64,000 bases of DNA from contig NZ_ARWA01000001.1 in assembly GCF_000385335.1 (NCBI RefSeq), positions 512,081-576,080 of the forward strand, read 5' to 3'. Origin of the DNA: Methyloferula stellata AR4 (lineage in GTDB: Bacteria > Pseudomonadota > Alphaproteobacteria > Rhizobiales > Beijerinckiaceae). This document shows, one piece after another, positions 1 through 8,036 of this stretch; the first letter of the stretch is position 1; every line of letters starts with the position of its first letter. The translations under genes were made by a program, and so were the position numbers. The notes beneath the pieces are model-generated. The model was not told where the DNA came from. It ran no database searches and worked only from the letters and a program-made list of their open reading frames with translations.

Positions 1-386
1 CGATTTTGAAAGAAAGCGACATCGTCTCGCTGCACTGCCCTTTGACCGATGGCACCCGCAACATCATCGGCGCGGCCGAATTGAAAAAGATGAAGAAGGA
101 CGCGATCCTCATTAACACGGCGCGCGGCGGCCTCGTCGACGAAGCGGCTCTGGTCGATGCCTTGAAGACGGGCGAGATCGGCGGCGCCGGCTTTGACGTA
201 CTCACTGTCGAGCCGCCGAAGAACGGCAATGTGCTGCTCGATCAAGGCGCCGATCTGCCGAATCTCATCATCACGCCGCATGTCGCTTGGGCGAGCCACG
301 AGGCCATGACCGGCCTTGCCAACCAGCTTGTTGAAAATATCGAGCTTTGGGTCGCAGGCACACCGCGCAATCTCGTGACGGAATAA
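1..386 (+). CDS. D-isomer-specific 2-hydroxyacid dehydrogenase (hydroxypyruvate/glyoxylate reductase type), C-terminal part
   Basis: The gene is cut by the left edge; the first complete codon is at base 3. About 128 residues remain, the end of the NAD(P)-binding domain and the C-terminal return to the catalytic domain. The three catalytic positions of the family are visible: Arg in NTARGGLVDEAAL, Glu in FDVLTVEPP and His in ITPHVAWAS. The enzyme reduces a 2-oxo acid to a D-2-hydroxy acid with NAD(P)H. The glycerate kinase starting 4 bases downstream suggests the substrate is hydroxypyruvate, giving D-glycerate. That pair serves the serine cycle of methylotrophs or glyoxylate use in other bacteria. 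Family assignment is firm; the exact substrate is inferred from the neighbour. Confidence 0.88.
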   Translation, partial: ILKESDIVSLHCPLTDGTRNIIGAAELKKMKKDAILINTARGGLVDEAALVDALKTGEIGGAGFDVLTVEPPKNGNVLLDQGADLPNLIITPHVAWASHEAMTGLANQLVENIELWVAGTPRNLVTE

Positions 387-390
387 GCGC

Positions 391-1659
391 TTGGCCTCTG
401 CCCATAAAGACCTGCTGCGGGCTTTGTTCGACGCAGCGATCCATCGCGCCCTACCCTCGGTCTGCTTGCCGCAAAACCTGCCGCCGAGGCCCAAGGGCCG
501 CACGATCGTCATCGGCGCGGGCAAAGCCGCCGCTGCCATGGCGAAAGCCGTCGAGGACAATTGGGACGGGCCCCTCGAAGGTCTCGTCGTCACGCGCTAC
601 GGCCATAACGTGCCCTGCAAGACGATCGAAGTGATCGAGGCGGCGCATCCTGTGCCGGACGCGGCCGGCATGGCGGGCGCCGCGCGCATCCTTGCCTCTG
701 TGAAAGGGCTCACCTCCGACGATCTCGTGCTCTCCCTCATCTCCGGCGGCGCCTCGGCGCTTCTGGCTTTACCGGCGCAGGGCATTTCGCTCGCCGAGAA
801 GCAGGAGATCAACAAGGCGCTTTTGAAATCCGGCGCGACGATCACCGAAATGAATTGCGTGAGGAAACATCTCTCGGCGATCAAGGGCGGCCGCCTCGCG
901 GCGGCGGCGACGCCGGCGCGGATGGTGACTTTGATGATTTCGGACGTGCCCGGCGACGACCCGTCCGTCATCGGCTCGGGGCCGACCGTCGCCGATCCCA
1001 CGACGCAAGCCGACGCTTTGGGGATTCTGCAGAAATATAAGATCGACGTGCCGGCCTCGGTCAAAGCCGTGCTTGGTCTTCCGGCCAATGAGACGCCGAA
1101 ACCGGGCGACGCCTGTTTCTCGAAAAACGAATTACGCATGATCGTGACGCCGCAAGCCTCGCTCGAAGCCGCGGCGGAGATTGCGAAAGCGCATGGCTAT
1201 CAGCCAATGATCCTTGGCAATGATATCGAGGGCGAGGCGCGCGATGTGGCGCTCGTTCATGCCGCGATCGCGCGGCAGGTGGCGCATTACGGCCAGCCCG
1301 GCGCCGCGCCCTTGGCGCTTCTCTCGGGCGGCGAAACCACGGTCACGGTGCGCGGCAAAGGCCGCGGCGGCCGCAATGCCGAATTTTTGCTGGCGCTCGC
1401 CGTCGCGCTCGATGGCCATGCAGGCATTCATGCCATCGCGGGCGATACAGATGGGATCGACGGGACGGAAGACAATGCCGGCGCGATGCTCGCGCCTGAT
1501 ACGCTCGCGCGAGCGGCCGCGATCGGCGCGAGTGCCAAAGCCCATCTCGCGAATAATGACGGCTATAGCTTCTTTTCGGCGCTCGGCGATCTTGTCGTCA
1601 CCGGACCGACGCTGACCAATGTGAATGACTTCCGCGCGATCCTGATCGACAAAAGCTGA
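391..1659 (+). CDS. gckA: Glycerate 2-kinase, MOFRL family
   Basis: The 422-residue product has the usual length of the GckA/TtuD glycerate kinase family. An N-terminal nucleotide-binding fold carries the glycine-rich IGAGKAAAAMAKA and SLISGGASALLALP segments. The C-terminal MOFRL domain contains LLSGGETTVTVRGKGRGGRN and AGDTDGIDGTEDNAGA. It phosphorylates D-glycerate to 2-phosphoglycerate in the cytoplasm. The start is taken as TTG because it lies 4 bases after the preceding stop, follows a GGA-containing leader, and no ATG exists before the conserved fold. Close coupling with the hydroxyacid dehydrogenase indicates one operon converting hydroxypyruvate to 2-phosphoglycerate. Some databases call this family 'hydroxypyruvate reductase TtuD'; the kinase reading fits the fold better. 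Confidence 0.87.
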   Translation: MASAHKDLLRALFDAAIHRALPSVCLPQNLPPRPKGRTIVIGAGKAAAAMAKAVEDNWDGPLEGLVVTRYGHNVPCKTIEVIEAAHPVPDAAGMAGAARILASVKGLTSDDLVLSLISGGASALLALPAQGISLAEKQEINKALLKSGATITEMNCVRKHLSAIKGGRLAAAATPARMVTLMISDVPGDDPSVIGSGPTVADPTTQADALGILQKYKIDVPASVKAVLGLPANETPKPGDACFSKNELRMIVTPQASLEAAAEIAKAHGYQPMILGNDIEGEARDVALVHAAIARQVAHYGQPGAAPLALLSGGETTVTVRGKGRGGRNAEFLLALAVALDGHAGIHAIAGDTDGIDGTEDNAGAMLAPDTLARAAAIGASAKAHLANNDGYSFFSALGDLVVTGPTLTNVNDFRAILIDKS

Positions 1660-1687
1660 GCGATCGGCAGATGAGGTCCAAAACGAA

Positions 1688-1710
1688 ATGGCAGGCGCTA
1701 GGCCTGCCAT
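1688..1710 (+). terminator. Hairpin after glycerate kinase
   Basis: A perfect 9-bp stem (ATGGCAGGC / GCCTGCCAT) with a 5-base loop lies 28 bases after the kinase stop. No T-tract follows, so it is at best a weak or factor-assisted terminator. Confidence 0.3.
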
Positions 1711-1733
1711 TCGCTCGATCACATTAGATCACG

Positions 1734-1764
1734 ATGATTTTGGATCGAATCGATCCAAAATCAT
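1734..1764. repeat. Perfect 31-bp palindrome
   Basis: Two 15-base arms with one central base (left arm ATGATTTTGGATCGA) form a perfect inverted repeat in the gap between convergent genes. It sits 24 bases from the next inverted repeat and looks like part of a compound dispersed element. Confidence 0.7.
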
Positions 1765-1788
1765 GAACATGATCGATTCTAATAGTTT

Positions 1789-1839
1789 AGAGCGGGATGC
1801 GGCCGGAAAACCGCTACACACTTTTCCTCATCCCGCTCT
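1789..1839. repeat. Dispersed palindromic element, AGAGCGGGATG ends
   Basis: Eleven-base terminal inverted repeats AGAGCGGGATG / CATCCCGCTCT enclose a core containing CCGGAAAACCGCTACACAC. A diverged copy of the right half is at 46947-46991. This style of short element is common in intergenic DNA of Rhizobiales. Confidence 0.65.
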
Positions 1840-1848
1840 ATCGCGATC

Positions 1849-2067
1849 TCAGTATTTCCGGACGACCGGAGGCGGCGGAGCGAGCGGAGGCGGAGGCAGC
1901 GGCGCGAAGATCGCCGTCAGGATGGGCGTGATCGGATCGAAGAGAGCCAGTGGCGGCGGCACGAACACGACCGGCGCAGGCGGCGGCGGAGCGGCGAGAT
2001 CTGCCGCTTGCGCGGCAACGCCCCCGAAGAGCGCGAGGAACGCGCCCGCAATCAAGATTGAACGCAT
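1849..2067 (-). CDS. Small proline-rich secreted protein
   Basis: A 72-residue product with a typical signal peptide (residues 1 to about 22, cleaved after AAQA) followed by a short mature part made of proline blocks (PPPPAP, PPPL, LPPPPLAPPPP). A strong ribosome site (AAGGGGGAC) lies 7 bases before the ATG, which is the main reason to accept it as a gene. No catalytic or metal motif is visible; the mature peptide is only about 50 residues. The role is unknown; an envelope or periplasmic structural peptide is possible. Its 3' end abuts the palindromic elements. Confidence 0.62.
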   Translation of the reverse strand: MRSILIAGAFLALFGGVAAQAADLAAPPPPAPVVFVPPPLALFDPITPILTAIFAPLPPPPLAPPPPVVRKY

Positions 2068-2252
2068 TTGGATGTCCCCCTTGTAGCAAGGATCTACAGC
2101 TTAACTAGGCCTGGAGGACGGGGCAATCGGGCTTTCGCGGTTTTTCGGCCGCTCGCTTTTTGATACGTTCCAATAACAGTGACGATGCCGATTTCATACT
2201 GGTATCAGCGTCCCGCCGAGAGCAGAATTCCAAAATCGAAACGCGTTCGCGA

Positions 2253-3053
2253 TCAATCTTTTCCTTTGTGGAAATGATTCAAGGGCCCGTGGCCTTTACC
2301 GACGCTCAGAGCATCCGCGCCCTTTAAAGCACAGGTCAGAAAAATCTTCGCGGCCTTGATCGCCTCGATGAGATCGTGACCTCTGGCGAGATAGGCTACG
2401 ATCGCGGAAGCCAGCGTGCAGCCCGTGCCGTGGGTGTTTTTCGTCGCGATGCGCGGCACGGAAAACAAGGTCTCGCCCGCCGCGTCAAAGAGAAGGTCGT
2501 CGGCGCTCTCGCCTTCGAGATGACCGCCCTTGAGCAGTATGGCGCGGGCGCCTTTTTCCAAAAGGCTCGGCGCCAGCAACCGCACCTCCGCGAGATCCAG
2601 CGGCAAGGCGCAATCGGCAAGACGCGCGGCTTCCGCAATATTGGGGGTGACCAATGTCGCGAGCGGAAAGAGATATTTGACGAGCGCGGCCGGCACATCA
2701 TCGGCGCTCAGCGCATCGCCGCTTGTCGCAACAAGGACGGGATCAAGAACGATCGGACAGGCTTTATGCCGTGCGAGTTCCTTTGCCACCACCCCGACGA
2801 TCTCAGCCGAAGGCAAAAGCCCGATCTTGATCGCAGCCACGTCGATGTCGGCAAAAATCGCCGCGATCTGAAGCGCGACGAAATCCGCCGGCGGCACATG
2901 CACGCTTGCGACCCCTTGCGTATTCTGCGCCGTCAAGGCTGTGACCGCCGCCATCCCGTAGCAGCCCAGCGCGGCAAAGGTCTTCAGATCGGCCTGAATG
3001 CCGGCGCCGCCGCTCGGGTCGGAGCCCGCGATCGAAAGGACATTGGGGATCAT
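2253..3053 (-). CDS. thiD: Hydroxymethylpyrimidine / phosphomethylpyrimidine kinase
   Basis: The 266-residue product begins with the family opening MIPNVLSIAGSDPSGGAGIQ and has the C-terminal anion-hole signature THGTGCTLASAI. It phosphorylates HMP to HMP-P and then HMP-PP, the pyrimidine half of thiamine. The ATG at 3053 is chosen because ThiD homologues begin two or three residues before the NVLSIAGSD strand; a GTG at 3092 would add 13 unconserved residues. No other thiamine gene and no obvious TPP riboswitch is next to it. Confidence 0.92.
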   Translation of the reverse strand: MIPNVLSIAGSDPSGGAGIQADLKTFAALGCYGMAAVTALTAQNTQGVASVHVPPADFVALQIAAIFADIDVAAIKIGLLPSAEIVGVVAKELARHKACPIVLDPVLVATSGDALSADDVPAALVKYLFPLATLVTPNIAEAARLADCALPLDLAEVRLLAPSLLEKGARAILLKGGHLEGESADDLLFDAAGETLFSVPRIATKNTHGTGCTLASAIVAYLARGHDLIEAIKAAKIFLTCALKGADALSVGKGHGPLNHFHKGKD

Positions 3054-3146
3054 GGCACTCACAATCGTTGCGCCTCGGTTTTGTTCCGGCACAGGTCTTC
3101 ATACAAACGACCGAGTCCGGGACAGCGGCGATTCATCATCCTTCGC

Positions 3147-3292
3147 CATTCATCTCTTGGCGGCTAGCATGGCGAGCGGATCGCTTTCGTCAAGGATGGC
3201 CCTTCGGGCCACCGCCTTCGGCGGCGCATCGAAGATGCGTCCTTGACCAAAGCGTATCCGTCTCGCCGAAAATCGCCGCCGTCAGATGAATG
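3147..3292. repeat. 146-bp dispersed repeat, copy 1
   Basis: The outer parts (left CATTCATCTCTTGGCGGCTA, then GCATGGCGAGCGGATCGCTT; right TCTCGCCGAAAATCGCCGCC) match the reverse complement of 22840-22980. The middle 60 bases differ but both copies keep internal complementary segments (here GGCCCTTCGGGCC). It lies between thiD and the DUF2937 gene. Confidence 0.8.
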
Positions 3293-3326
3293 GGTTATCA
3301 TATGAACGATCGCCGGTATCATCACC

Positions 3327-3863
3327 CTAAGCCGCGAAGCCGCTTTCCGGCAGCGTGCGCATCCGCTGGCGACGGCGGTGATGCCTCTCGATCGGCCAGC
3401 CGAGCAGGCGGATCAGTCCCCAGCCCACGACGAAACCAATGACAGCGCTGATAATGCCTTCCGTCGTGACGGGCACAGCCGGCTCGAAGGTCTCATAGGC
3501 GCGCCAGGCGATATAGGGATCGGCTTGCGTCGCAAGCTCCCAGACGCGCTTGATGTTTCCGGAGTCGGCATAGACCTGGGCCTGGCGTTGAAGCTTGTCG
3601 CGCCGCGCCACGATCTCGCGCATCTGGTCGCCGCGGCCTTGCACGAAAACATCGGGATTATGTTGAAGGCGCGAGATCCCCTCGGGCTCCGACAACCCTG
3701 CCTGGGCGGTATCCTGGTCGAAGCGCGCAATGATCGTATTCAATTCGTCGATCGCGCCGCCGAGCCTTTGCCGGTATTGCTGCGCATATTCCGGAAATTG
3801 CGCGCCGATCACGCCGAAGATCATCGCGAAAAACAACGCCAGCCGGCGAATGAGCATGATCAT
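3327..3863 (-). CDS. DUF2937 family inner-membrane protein
   Basis: The 178-residue product has a hydrophobic N-terminal segment (RRLALFFAMIFGVIGAQ), then the family opening FPEYAQQYRQRLGGAIDEL, a polar helical middle rich in Arg, Gln and Asp, and a second membrane segment near residues 137-158 (GIISAVIGFVVGWGLIRLLG). A basic tail ends the protein. This topology, two membrane helices flanking a periplasmic helical domain, is that of DUF2937. Function is unknown. It is a single-gene unit; the ATG at 3857 is an equally possible start. Confidence 0.75.
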   Translation of the reverse strand: MIMLIRRLALFFAMIFGVIGAQFPEYAQQYRQRLGGAIDELNTIIARFDQDTAQAGLSEPEGISRLQHNPDVFVQGRGDQMREIVARRDKLQRQAQVYADSGNIKRVWELATQADPYIAWRAYETFEPAVPVTTEGIISAVIGFVVGWGLIRLLGWPIERHHRRRQRMRTLPESGFAA

Positions 3864-3905
3864 GGACGCGCTGCCTCAAAAGCCGTTTGGTGCATCTTGA
3901 ATTTC

Positions 3906-3947
3906 GCATGATCTCGTCCGAAAAGTCTGCAACTTTCGGGATCATGC
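3906..3947. repeat. Palindromic element with GCATGAT ends and CCGAAAAGT core
   Basis: GCATGAT and ATCATGC flank an imperfect CCGAAAAGT / ACTTTCGG hairpin. Related copies are at 48221-48264, 48277-48319 and a half copy at 54754-54769. Confidence 0.7.
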
Positions 3948-4010
3948 GCAGAACCGATGGCATCCGCCGAGGTTCCTGAAGCTTCAGCTTTTAGCAGACG
4001 GCGACCCGTT

Positions 4011-5024
4011 TCAAGTGGGCATTGTCAGAAGACCGGCAAAACCTTCGGCCGAGCCGAAAAGCAGATGCCGCCCGTCCGCATCCCAGGTCAAAGCCGTGAT
4101 CGCGCCTTCCGGCGTCTCGCCGGGACGGTGCACCAGAAGTTCGGCTGCGTCCGTCAAGCGGCACAGCAGAATCCAGCCATCGTCATAGCCGACCGCGATG
4201 ACGAGCGCCTTGGGATGAAAGGCCACCTGCGACACCCGCGATTCGCGCACGCCGCATTCGTGCGGCGCCTTGTTCATCGGGCCGGTTTTCTCCTTGAACG
4301 GCCAGACGATGCAGGCATCCGCCCCGGAGGTCGCGAGCCAATGGCCATCGCTCGACCACGAAAGCGAGCGCGATTTCGCCGGATAGCCGCTCATGCGCAT
4401 GTTCTGCTTGTCGCTGAGCCGCCAGCCGTGAAGCGCGTTTTCCTGCATCGAGGTGACGAGAAAGCGACCGTCCGGCGACAGGGTCACGTCGAGATGCGAG
4501 CCCTTCCATTCGTAAAGGTCGAGCCCGGCATCCGTATTCGGAAACCACAGGCTTGCGCCATTATAATGCGCCATGGCAAGGCGATAGCCCTTCGACAGGA
4601 AGGCGAGGCCGCGCACGGTCGAAGGCGCGGCGATCGATTTGACCTCGCCCTTGGCGCTGCGCGCCCGCACGGTCTTGCCGGAGGCCCAGCTGATCGAGCC
4701 ATCGTCCCGCACGGCGAGCGCATCGATCCAGCCGGTTTTCTCTTTGGCGATTTCGGTCACCGTGCCATTGGCCGCGATCTCGACAACGCGCCCGTCATCG
4801 CCGCCCGTGACGAGCGTGCGCGGCCCCTTGGCTGCCGAGAGAATGCCCGCATCCGGATGCGCGGCGATGCGCTTTTCCTGGCCGATCTCGGCAAGGACGA
4901 CTTGCCCGTCGCCCAAAGCCAGCACCGGCGTGCGCCCGAGAAAAGCCGCCGCCGTCACATAGGCGCCGGCCTCGATCTTGGTGACATACTGGGTGAGGGA
5001 AGAGGCTGTGTCTGTCGCGGCCAT
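4011..5024 (-). CDS. WD40-repeat protein linked to a CobW GTPase
   Basis: The 337-residue protein has no signal peptide and consists of about seven beta-propeller blades with degenerate WD-type strands (for example SWSSDGHWLATSGADACIVW, VTLSPDGRFLVTSMQ, LTWDADGRHLLFGSAEG). It starts at ATG 5024; a TTG two codons upstream is less likely. It begins 44 bases after the stop of the CobW-family gene and is probably co-transcribed with it. WD40 proteins are binding scaffolds, so the context suggests it works with the metallochaperone GTPase or with its client, but no partner can be read from the sequence. Confidence 0.82.
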   Translation of the reverse strand: MAATDTASSLTQYVTKIEAGAYVTAAAFLGRTPVLALGDGQVVLAEIGQEKRIAAHPDAGILSAAKGPRTLVTGGDDGRVVEIAANGTVTEIAKEKTGWIDALAVRDDGSISWASGKTVRARSAKGEVKSIAAPSTVRGLAFLSKGYRLAMAHYNGASLWFPNTDAGLDLYEWKGSHLDVTLSPDGRFLVTSMQENALHGWRLSDKQNMRMSGYPAKSRSLSWSSDGHWLATSGADACIVWPFKEKTGPMNKAPHECGVRESRVSQVAFHPKALVIAVGYDDGWILLCRLTDAAELLVHRPGETPEGAITALTWDADGRHLLFGSAEGFAGLLTMPT

Positions 5025-5068
5025 GATCAATCAAATATCAAAATAATCACATATGTGCCGCATGATTA

Positions 5069-6151
5069 TCACGCGGCACAAGCGAGGAACCCGGAGCGGA
5101 TCTCGTCTTCCTTCAAATGGCGCCCGATGAAGACGATGCGGCTGACCCGCTTCTCGTCCGGCTTCCATTCGCGTTGAAGATCGCCGTCGAGCATCATATG
5201 GACGCCTTGATAGACGAAGCGCTTCGGTTCGTCCTTGAAGGCGAGAATGCCCTTCGAGCGCAGGATCGAGGCACCTTCCTTCTGCACATAGTCGTTGACC
5301 CAGGGCAGGAATTTTTCCGGATCGACATCGCCCTCGAGCGTGATCGACAAGGATTGCATCTCTTCGTCGTGATAATGTTTCAGGCCGTGGCCGTGTCCAT
5401 GCGCCTCATGTCCATGATCGTGGCCATGATGATGACCGTGGTCATGCCCATGATGATCGTGGTGATCGTGCCCATGATCGTGATGGCCATGATCATGCTC
5501 GTCTTCCACGTTCAGAAAATCCGGCTCGATCTCGAGGATGCGCTGCAGATCGAAGGCGTTTCGGTTGAGCACCTCGTCGATCGGCACATTGCTTTTCGTG
5601 GTCTTGTGAAGTTTCGCATAAGGATTGATCGCCCGGATGCGGCCTTCGACCTCGGCCAGCTCTTCCGCGCTCACCAAGTCGATCTTGTTGAGCAGGATCA
5701 CATCCGCGAAGGCGATCTGGTTCTTCGCCTCGGGCGCATCCTTCAGGCGGTCGGACAGCCATTTGGCATCGGCCACCGTCACGATGGCATCGAGGCTTGC
5801 CGCTTCCTTGACATCGGCATCGGCGAAAAAGGTCTGCGCGACCGGCGCCGGATCGGCGAGACCCGTCGTCTCGACGATGATCTGATCGAACTTGCCCTTG
5901 CGCTTCAGCAGGCCCTCGATGATGCGGATCAGGTCGCCGCGCACCGTGCAGCAGATGCAGCCATTGTTCATCTCGAAGATTTCTTCGTCGGCGCCGACGA
6001 CGAGCTCGTTGTCGATGCCGATCTCGCCGAATTCGTTGACGATCACCGCGAATTTGCGGCCATGCGGCTCGGTCAGGATGCGGTTCAGCAGTGTCGTCTT
6101 GCCCGCGCCCAGATAGCCGGTGAGCACGGTCACGGGAATTTTCTCTGCCAT
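5069..6151 (-). CDS. CobW/COG0523 GTPase with His-rich segment, probable zinc metallochaperone
   Basis: The 360-residue G3E GTPase has Walker [10 protein letters not shown] (residues 12-20), the metal-binding CICC (65-68) and the base-recognition NKID. A segment rich in His, Asp and Gly at about residues 218-262 holds some 25 histidines, and a CobW C-terminal domain follows. COG0523 proteins deliver metal, mostly Zn, using GTP. The ATG at 6151 is preferred because GGAG lies 6 bases upstream. A possible Zur-like site lies 125 bases upstream. An 8-bp inverted repeat (TGTGCCGC / GCGGCACA, 5054-5080) overlaps the stop codon and may reduce read-through into the WD40 gene. Metal identity is inferred from the His-rich loop; cobalt or a specific enzyme client remains possible. 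Confidence 0.9.
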   Translation of the reverse strand: MAEKIPVTVLTGYLGAGKTTLLNRILTEPHGRKFAVIVNEFGEIGIDNELVVGADEEIFEMNNGCICCTVRGDLIRIIEGLLKRKGKFDQIIVETTGLADPAPVAQTFFADADVKEAASLDAIVTVADAKWLSDRLKDAPEAKNQIAFADVILLNKIDLVSAEELAEVEGRIRAINPYAKLHKTTKSNVPIDEVLNRNAFDLQRILEIEPDFLNVEDEHDHGHHDHGHDHHDHHGHDHGHHHGHDHGHEAHGHGHGLKHYHDEEMQSLSITLEGDVDPEKFLPWVNDYVQKEGASILRSKGILAFKDEPKRFVYQGVHMMLDGDLQREWKPDEKRVSRIVFIGRHLKEDEIRSGFLACAA

Positions 6152-6275
6152 ATGATGCTCCAAAGGGCGCCCTGAGCGGGCCCAGCTTAACCCCAGCTAA
6201 TCATCTCTCACACGCCTTCAAGTCAAATATCCGGCACCCGCGCCGGTCGGATGGGAAAGCGTGACCTTCAGCTAT

Positions 6276-6290
6276 GCGATATAATATCAC
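6276..6290 (-). promoter_or_regulatory. Possible Zur/Fur-type operator upstream of the CobW gene
   Basis: The leftward-strand sequence GTGATATTATATCGC is a near-palindrome of AT-rich dyads resembling the alphaproteobacterial Zur consensus (GTTATA-TATAAC-like). It lies in the divergent gap between the CobW gene and the SCO1 gene, so it could act on either. The match is by eye and imperfect. Confidence 0.28.
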
Positions 6291-6375
6291 AGACGGGGAA
6301 AATCGAGCCTGGTCAAGGTGAGACATCCTGACCTTCGCTCTGGCCCCAAGCGCGAAGGAAGCCTAAAATGCGATC

Positions 6376-6966
6376 ATGCTCAAAGATTCACGCCGTCTTC
6401 TTCTGCCCCTTTCCGTCATCGTGCTCGGCCTCATGGCCCTTGCCGCGACGGCCTATGTGGTCACGCCGGATAAGTCGGCACCGCGGGCCTCGGCCATAGG
6501 CGGGGCCTTTACCCTGGTGCGGCAGGACGGCCAGACGGTAACGGACGCCGCCTTCAAGGGCGAGCCCTTGCTGGTCTTCTTCGGCTATACGCATTGCCCG
6601 GACGTCTGCCCGACCTCGCTCTTCGAGATTTCGGAAGTCTTCAAGGCCATGGGCCCGGATAAAAAGGTCCAGGCTCTCTTCATCACGGTCGATCCGGCGC
6701 GCGATACGCCTGAGACGATGAAAGACTATCTGTCGAGCTTCGATCCGCGCATCGTCGGGCTCTCGGGCGATCCGGCCCAGACCAAGGCGGTCGAAAAAGC
6801 CTTCCGGGTCTACGCGAAGAAAGTGCCGGGTGCGCATGGCGACGATTATACGATGGACCATACGGCCATCGTCTATCTGCTCGACAAGCAAGGCCGCTTC
6901 GTCAACGCCTTCAACCTCGAGCGCACGCCGCAAGAGGCCGCCAAGGATCTGGAACGGTATCTGTAG
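6376..6966 (+). CDS. SCO1/SenC family copper chaperone
   Basis: The 196-residue protein has an N-terminal membrane anchor (residues 8-28) and a periplasmic thioredoxin fold. The copper ligands of the family are all present: Cys74 and Cys78 in CPDVCP and His162 in MDHTAIVYLL. It loads copper into the CuA centre of cytochrome c oxidase or keeps its cysteines reduced. It is divergent from the CobW GTPase, giving a small metal-homeostasis neighbourhood. No oxidase subunits are nearby. The start ATG is the first codon before the anchor. Confidence 0.92.
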   Translation: MLKDSRRLLLPLSVIVLGLMALAATAYVVTPDKSAPRASAIGGAFTLVRQDGQTVTDAAFKGEPLLVFFGYTHCPDVCPTSLFEISEVFKAMGPDKKVQALFITVDPARDTPETMKDYLSSFDPRIVGLSGDPAQTKAVEKAFRVYAKKVPGAHGDDYTMDHTAIVYLLDKQGRFVNAFNLERTPQEAAKDLERYL

Positions 6967-6977
6967 CGGGAGTTAGC

Positions 6978-7108
6978 GAACCTTCTCCCTGTGGGAGAAG
7001 GTGCCGAGCGAATGCGAGGCGGATGAGGGGTTACCTCTCCCTCAACGAAGATCGAAACCCCTCACCCGGCTTGCTCCGCAAGCCACCCTCTCCCACAGGG
7101 AGAGGGTT
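6978..7108. repeat. Dispersed repeat with CCTTCTCCCTGTGGGAGAAGG ends, copy 1
   Basis: A 131-bp element: terminal hairpins CTTCTCCCTGTGGGAGAAG and CTCTCCCACAGGGAGAG around a core GGATGAGGGGTTAC ... AACCCCTCACCCGGCTTG. A second full copy is at 18241-18370. It fills the gap between two convergent genes. Confidence 0.82.
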
Positions 7109-7118
7109 TTGCTCAGCC

Positions 7119-8036
7119 TCAATAAAGCCCGACCGGAAAATATTTTAGATAGAGATCGGCATAGACGCCCTTCTCGGCCAGCGCCGCGAGCGCATAATCG
7201 AGCGCGTGGCGCAAAGTGACATTGCCTTTTTTCACAGCGATGCCGACACCTTCGCCGAAAAACCGGCTTTCGGTGTAAGGGCCGCCGCGAAAGGCGCAGC
7301 AATTCTGCGCATCGGCGCTATTGAGCCAAAGACTGAGCGTCACGCCATCGCCGAAGAGCGCGTCGATCTCGCCCTTTTTGAGCGCGGCCCGCAGATTTGC
7401 GGGCTGGTCCGTCTTCAGGATCGCGGCGGGAAAGAAGGTTTTCAGATAGGCCTCATGCGCGCTATTGGCCTCGACTCCGATCGCCTTGCCGGCCAATCCC
7501 TCGAGTGAGAAATCTTTCAAGGGCGCATTGGCGAGCACGACAAAGCGCGCCGGCGTTTTATAATAAGGCGCGGTGAAATCGAGCTTGGACCTTGTCTCGG
7601 CATTGATTTCGAACGAAGCGATCAGAGCGTCGCCATGGCCATCGTTCAGGCTGTCGATCAAAGTGTCCCAGCGCCTAGCCTGAACCGTGCAGGTGACTTT
7701 CAATTCTTCGCAGATCGCGCGGGCGAGATCGATGTTGAAACCGGCCAGGGTCCCATTGGTCAGCGTGAAATTGAACGGCGGATAATCGTCTTCCGTCAAA
7801 AAGCGCAAAGTGTGGATCCCGACGAGATCCGGCTTTTCAAGCCGATGTTGCGGGTCCCAGAAATTCGGCAGAAAAACGGAATCCTCGGCCGTCGCGCTGC
7901 CCCCAAGCAGGCTCGAAAGGCCAAGCATCAGACCAAGGATCAAGGACGCGATCGTCCCGCGCCGCGAAACCCCTTCGCGGCTGTTTTTTACGGCTTTAGG
8001 CCGTGAGGGCTTGGATGACGGGAGGAGCAGGAGCAT
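7119..8036 (-). CDS. Extracellular solute-binding protein, family 3
   Basis: The 305-residue product has a long basic N-region, a hydrophobic signal segment (about residues 30-50), then the bacterial SBP_bac_3 fold. Recognisable strands are LRFLTEDDYPPFNF, LAGFNIDLARAICEEL, DALIASFEINAETR, KLDFTAPYYKTPARFVV and the GKAIGVEANSAHEAYL hinge. Such proteins bind amino acids or small polar compounds in the periplasm. There is no ABC permease or ATPase gene nearby, so it is an orphan receptor or signals elsewhere. The ATG lies 41 bases inside the end of the upstream glycosyltransferase gene; no later ATG exists before the signal segment, so the overlap appears real. Confidence 0.82.
   Translation of the reverse strand: MLLLLPSSKPSRPKAVKNSREGVSRRGTIASLILGLMLGLSSLLGGSATAEDSVFLPNFWDPQHRLEKPDLVGIHTLRFLTEDDYPPFNFTLTNGTLAGFNIDLARAICEELKVTCTVQARRWDTLIDSLNDGHGDALIASFEINAETRSKLDFTAPYYKTPARFVVLANAPLKDFSLEGLAGKAIGVEANSAHEAYLKTFFPAAILKTDQPANLRAALKKGEIDALFGDGVTLSLWLNSADAQNCCAFRGGPYTESRFFGEGVGIAVKKGNVTLRHALDYALAALAEKGVYADLYLKYFPVGLY

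Noticed and set aside
3147-3292. CRISPR or attC-like cassette
   Set aside because: Only two distant copies with unequal centres and no spacer-repeat periodicity or integrase gene.
5117-6175. 352-codon frame antisense to the CobW gene
   Set aside because: Met/Val/Ile-rich stretch is the reverse reading of the His-rich codons; no independent support.
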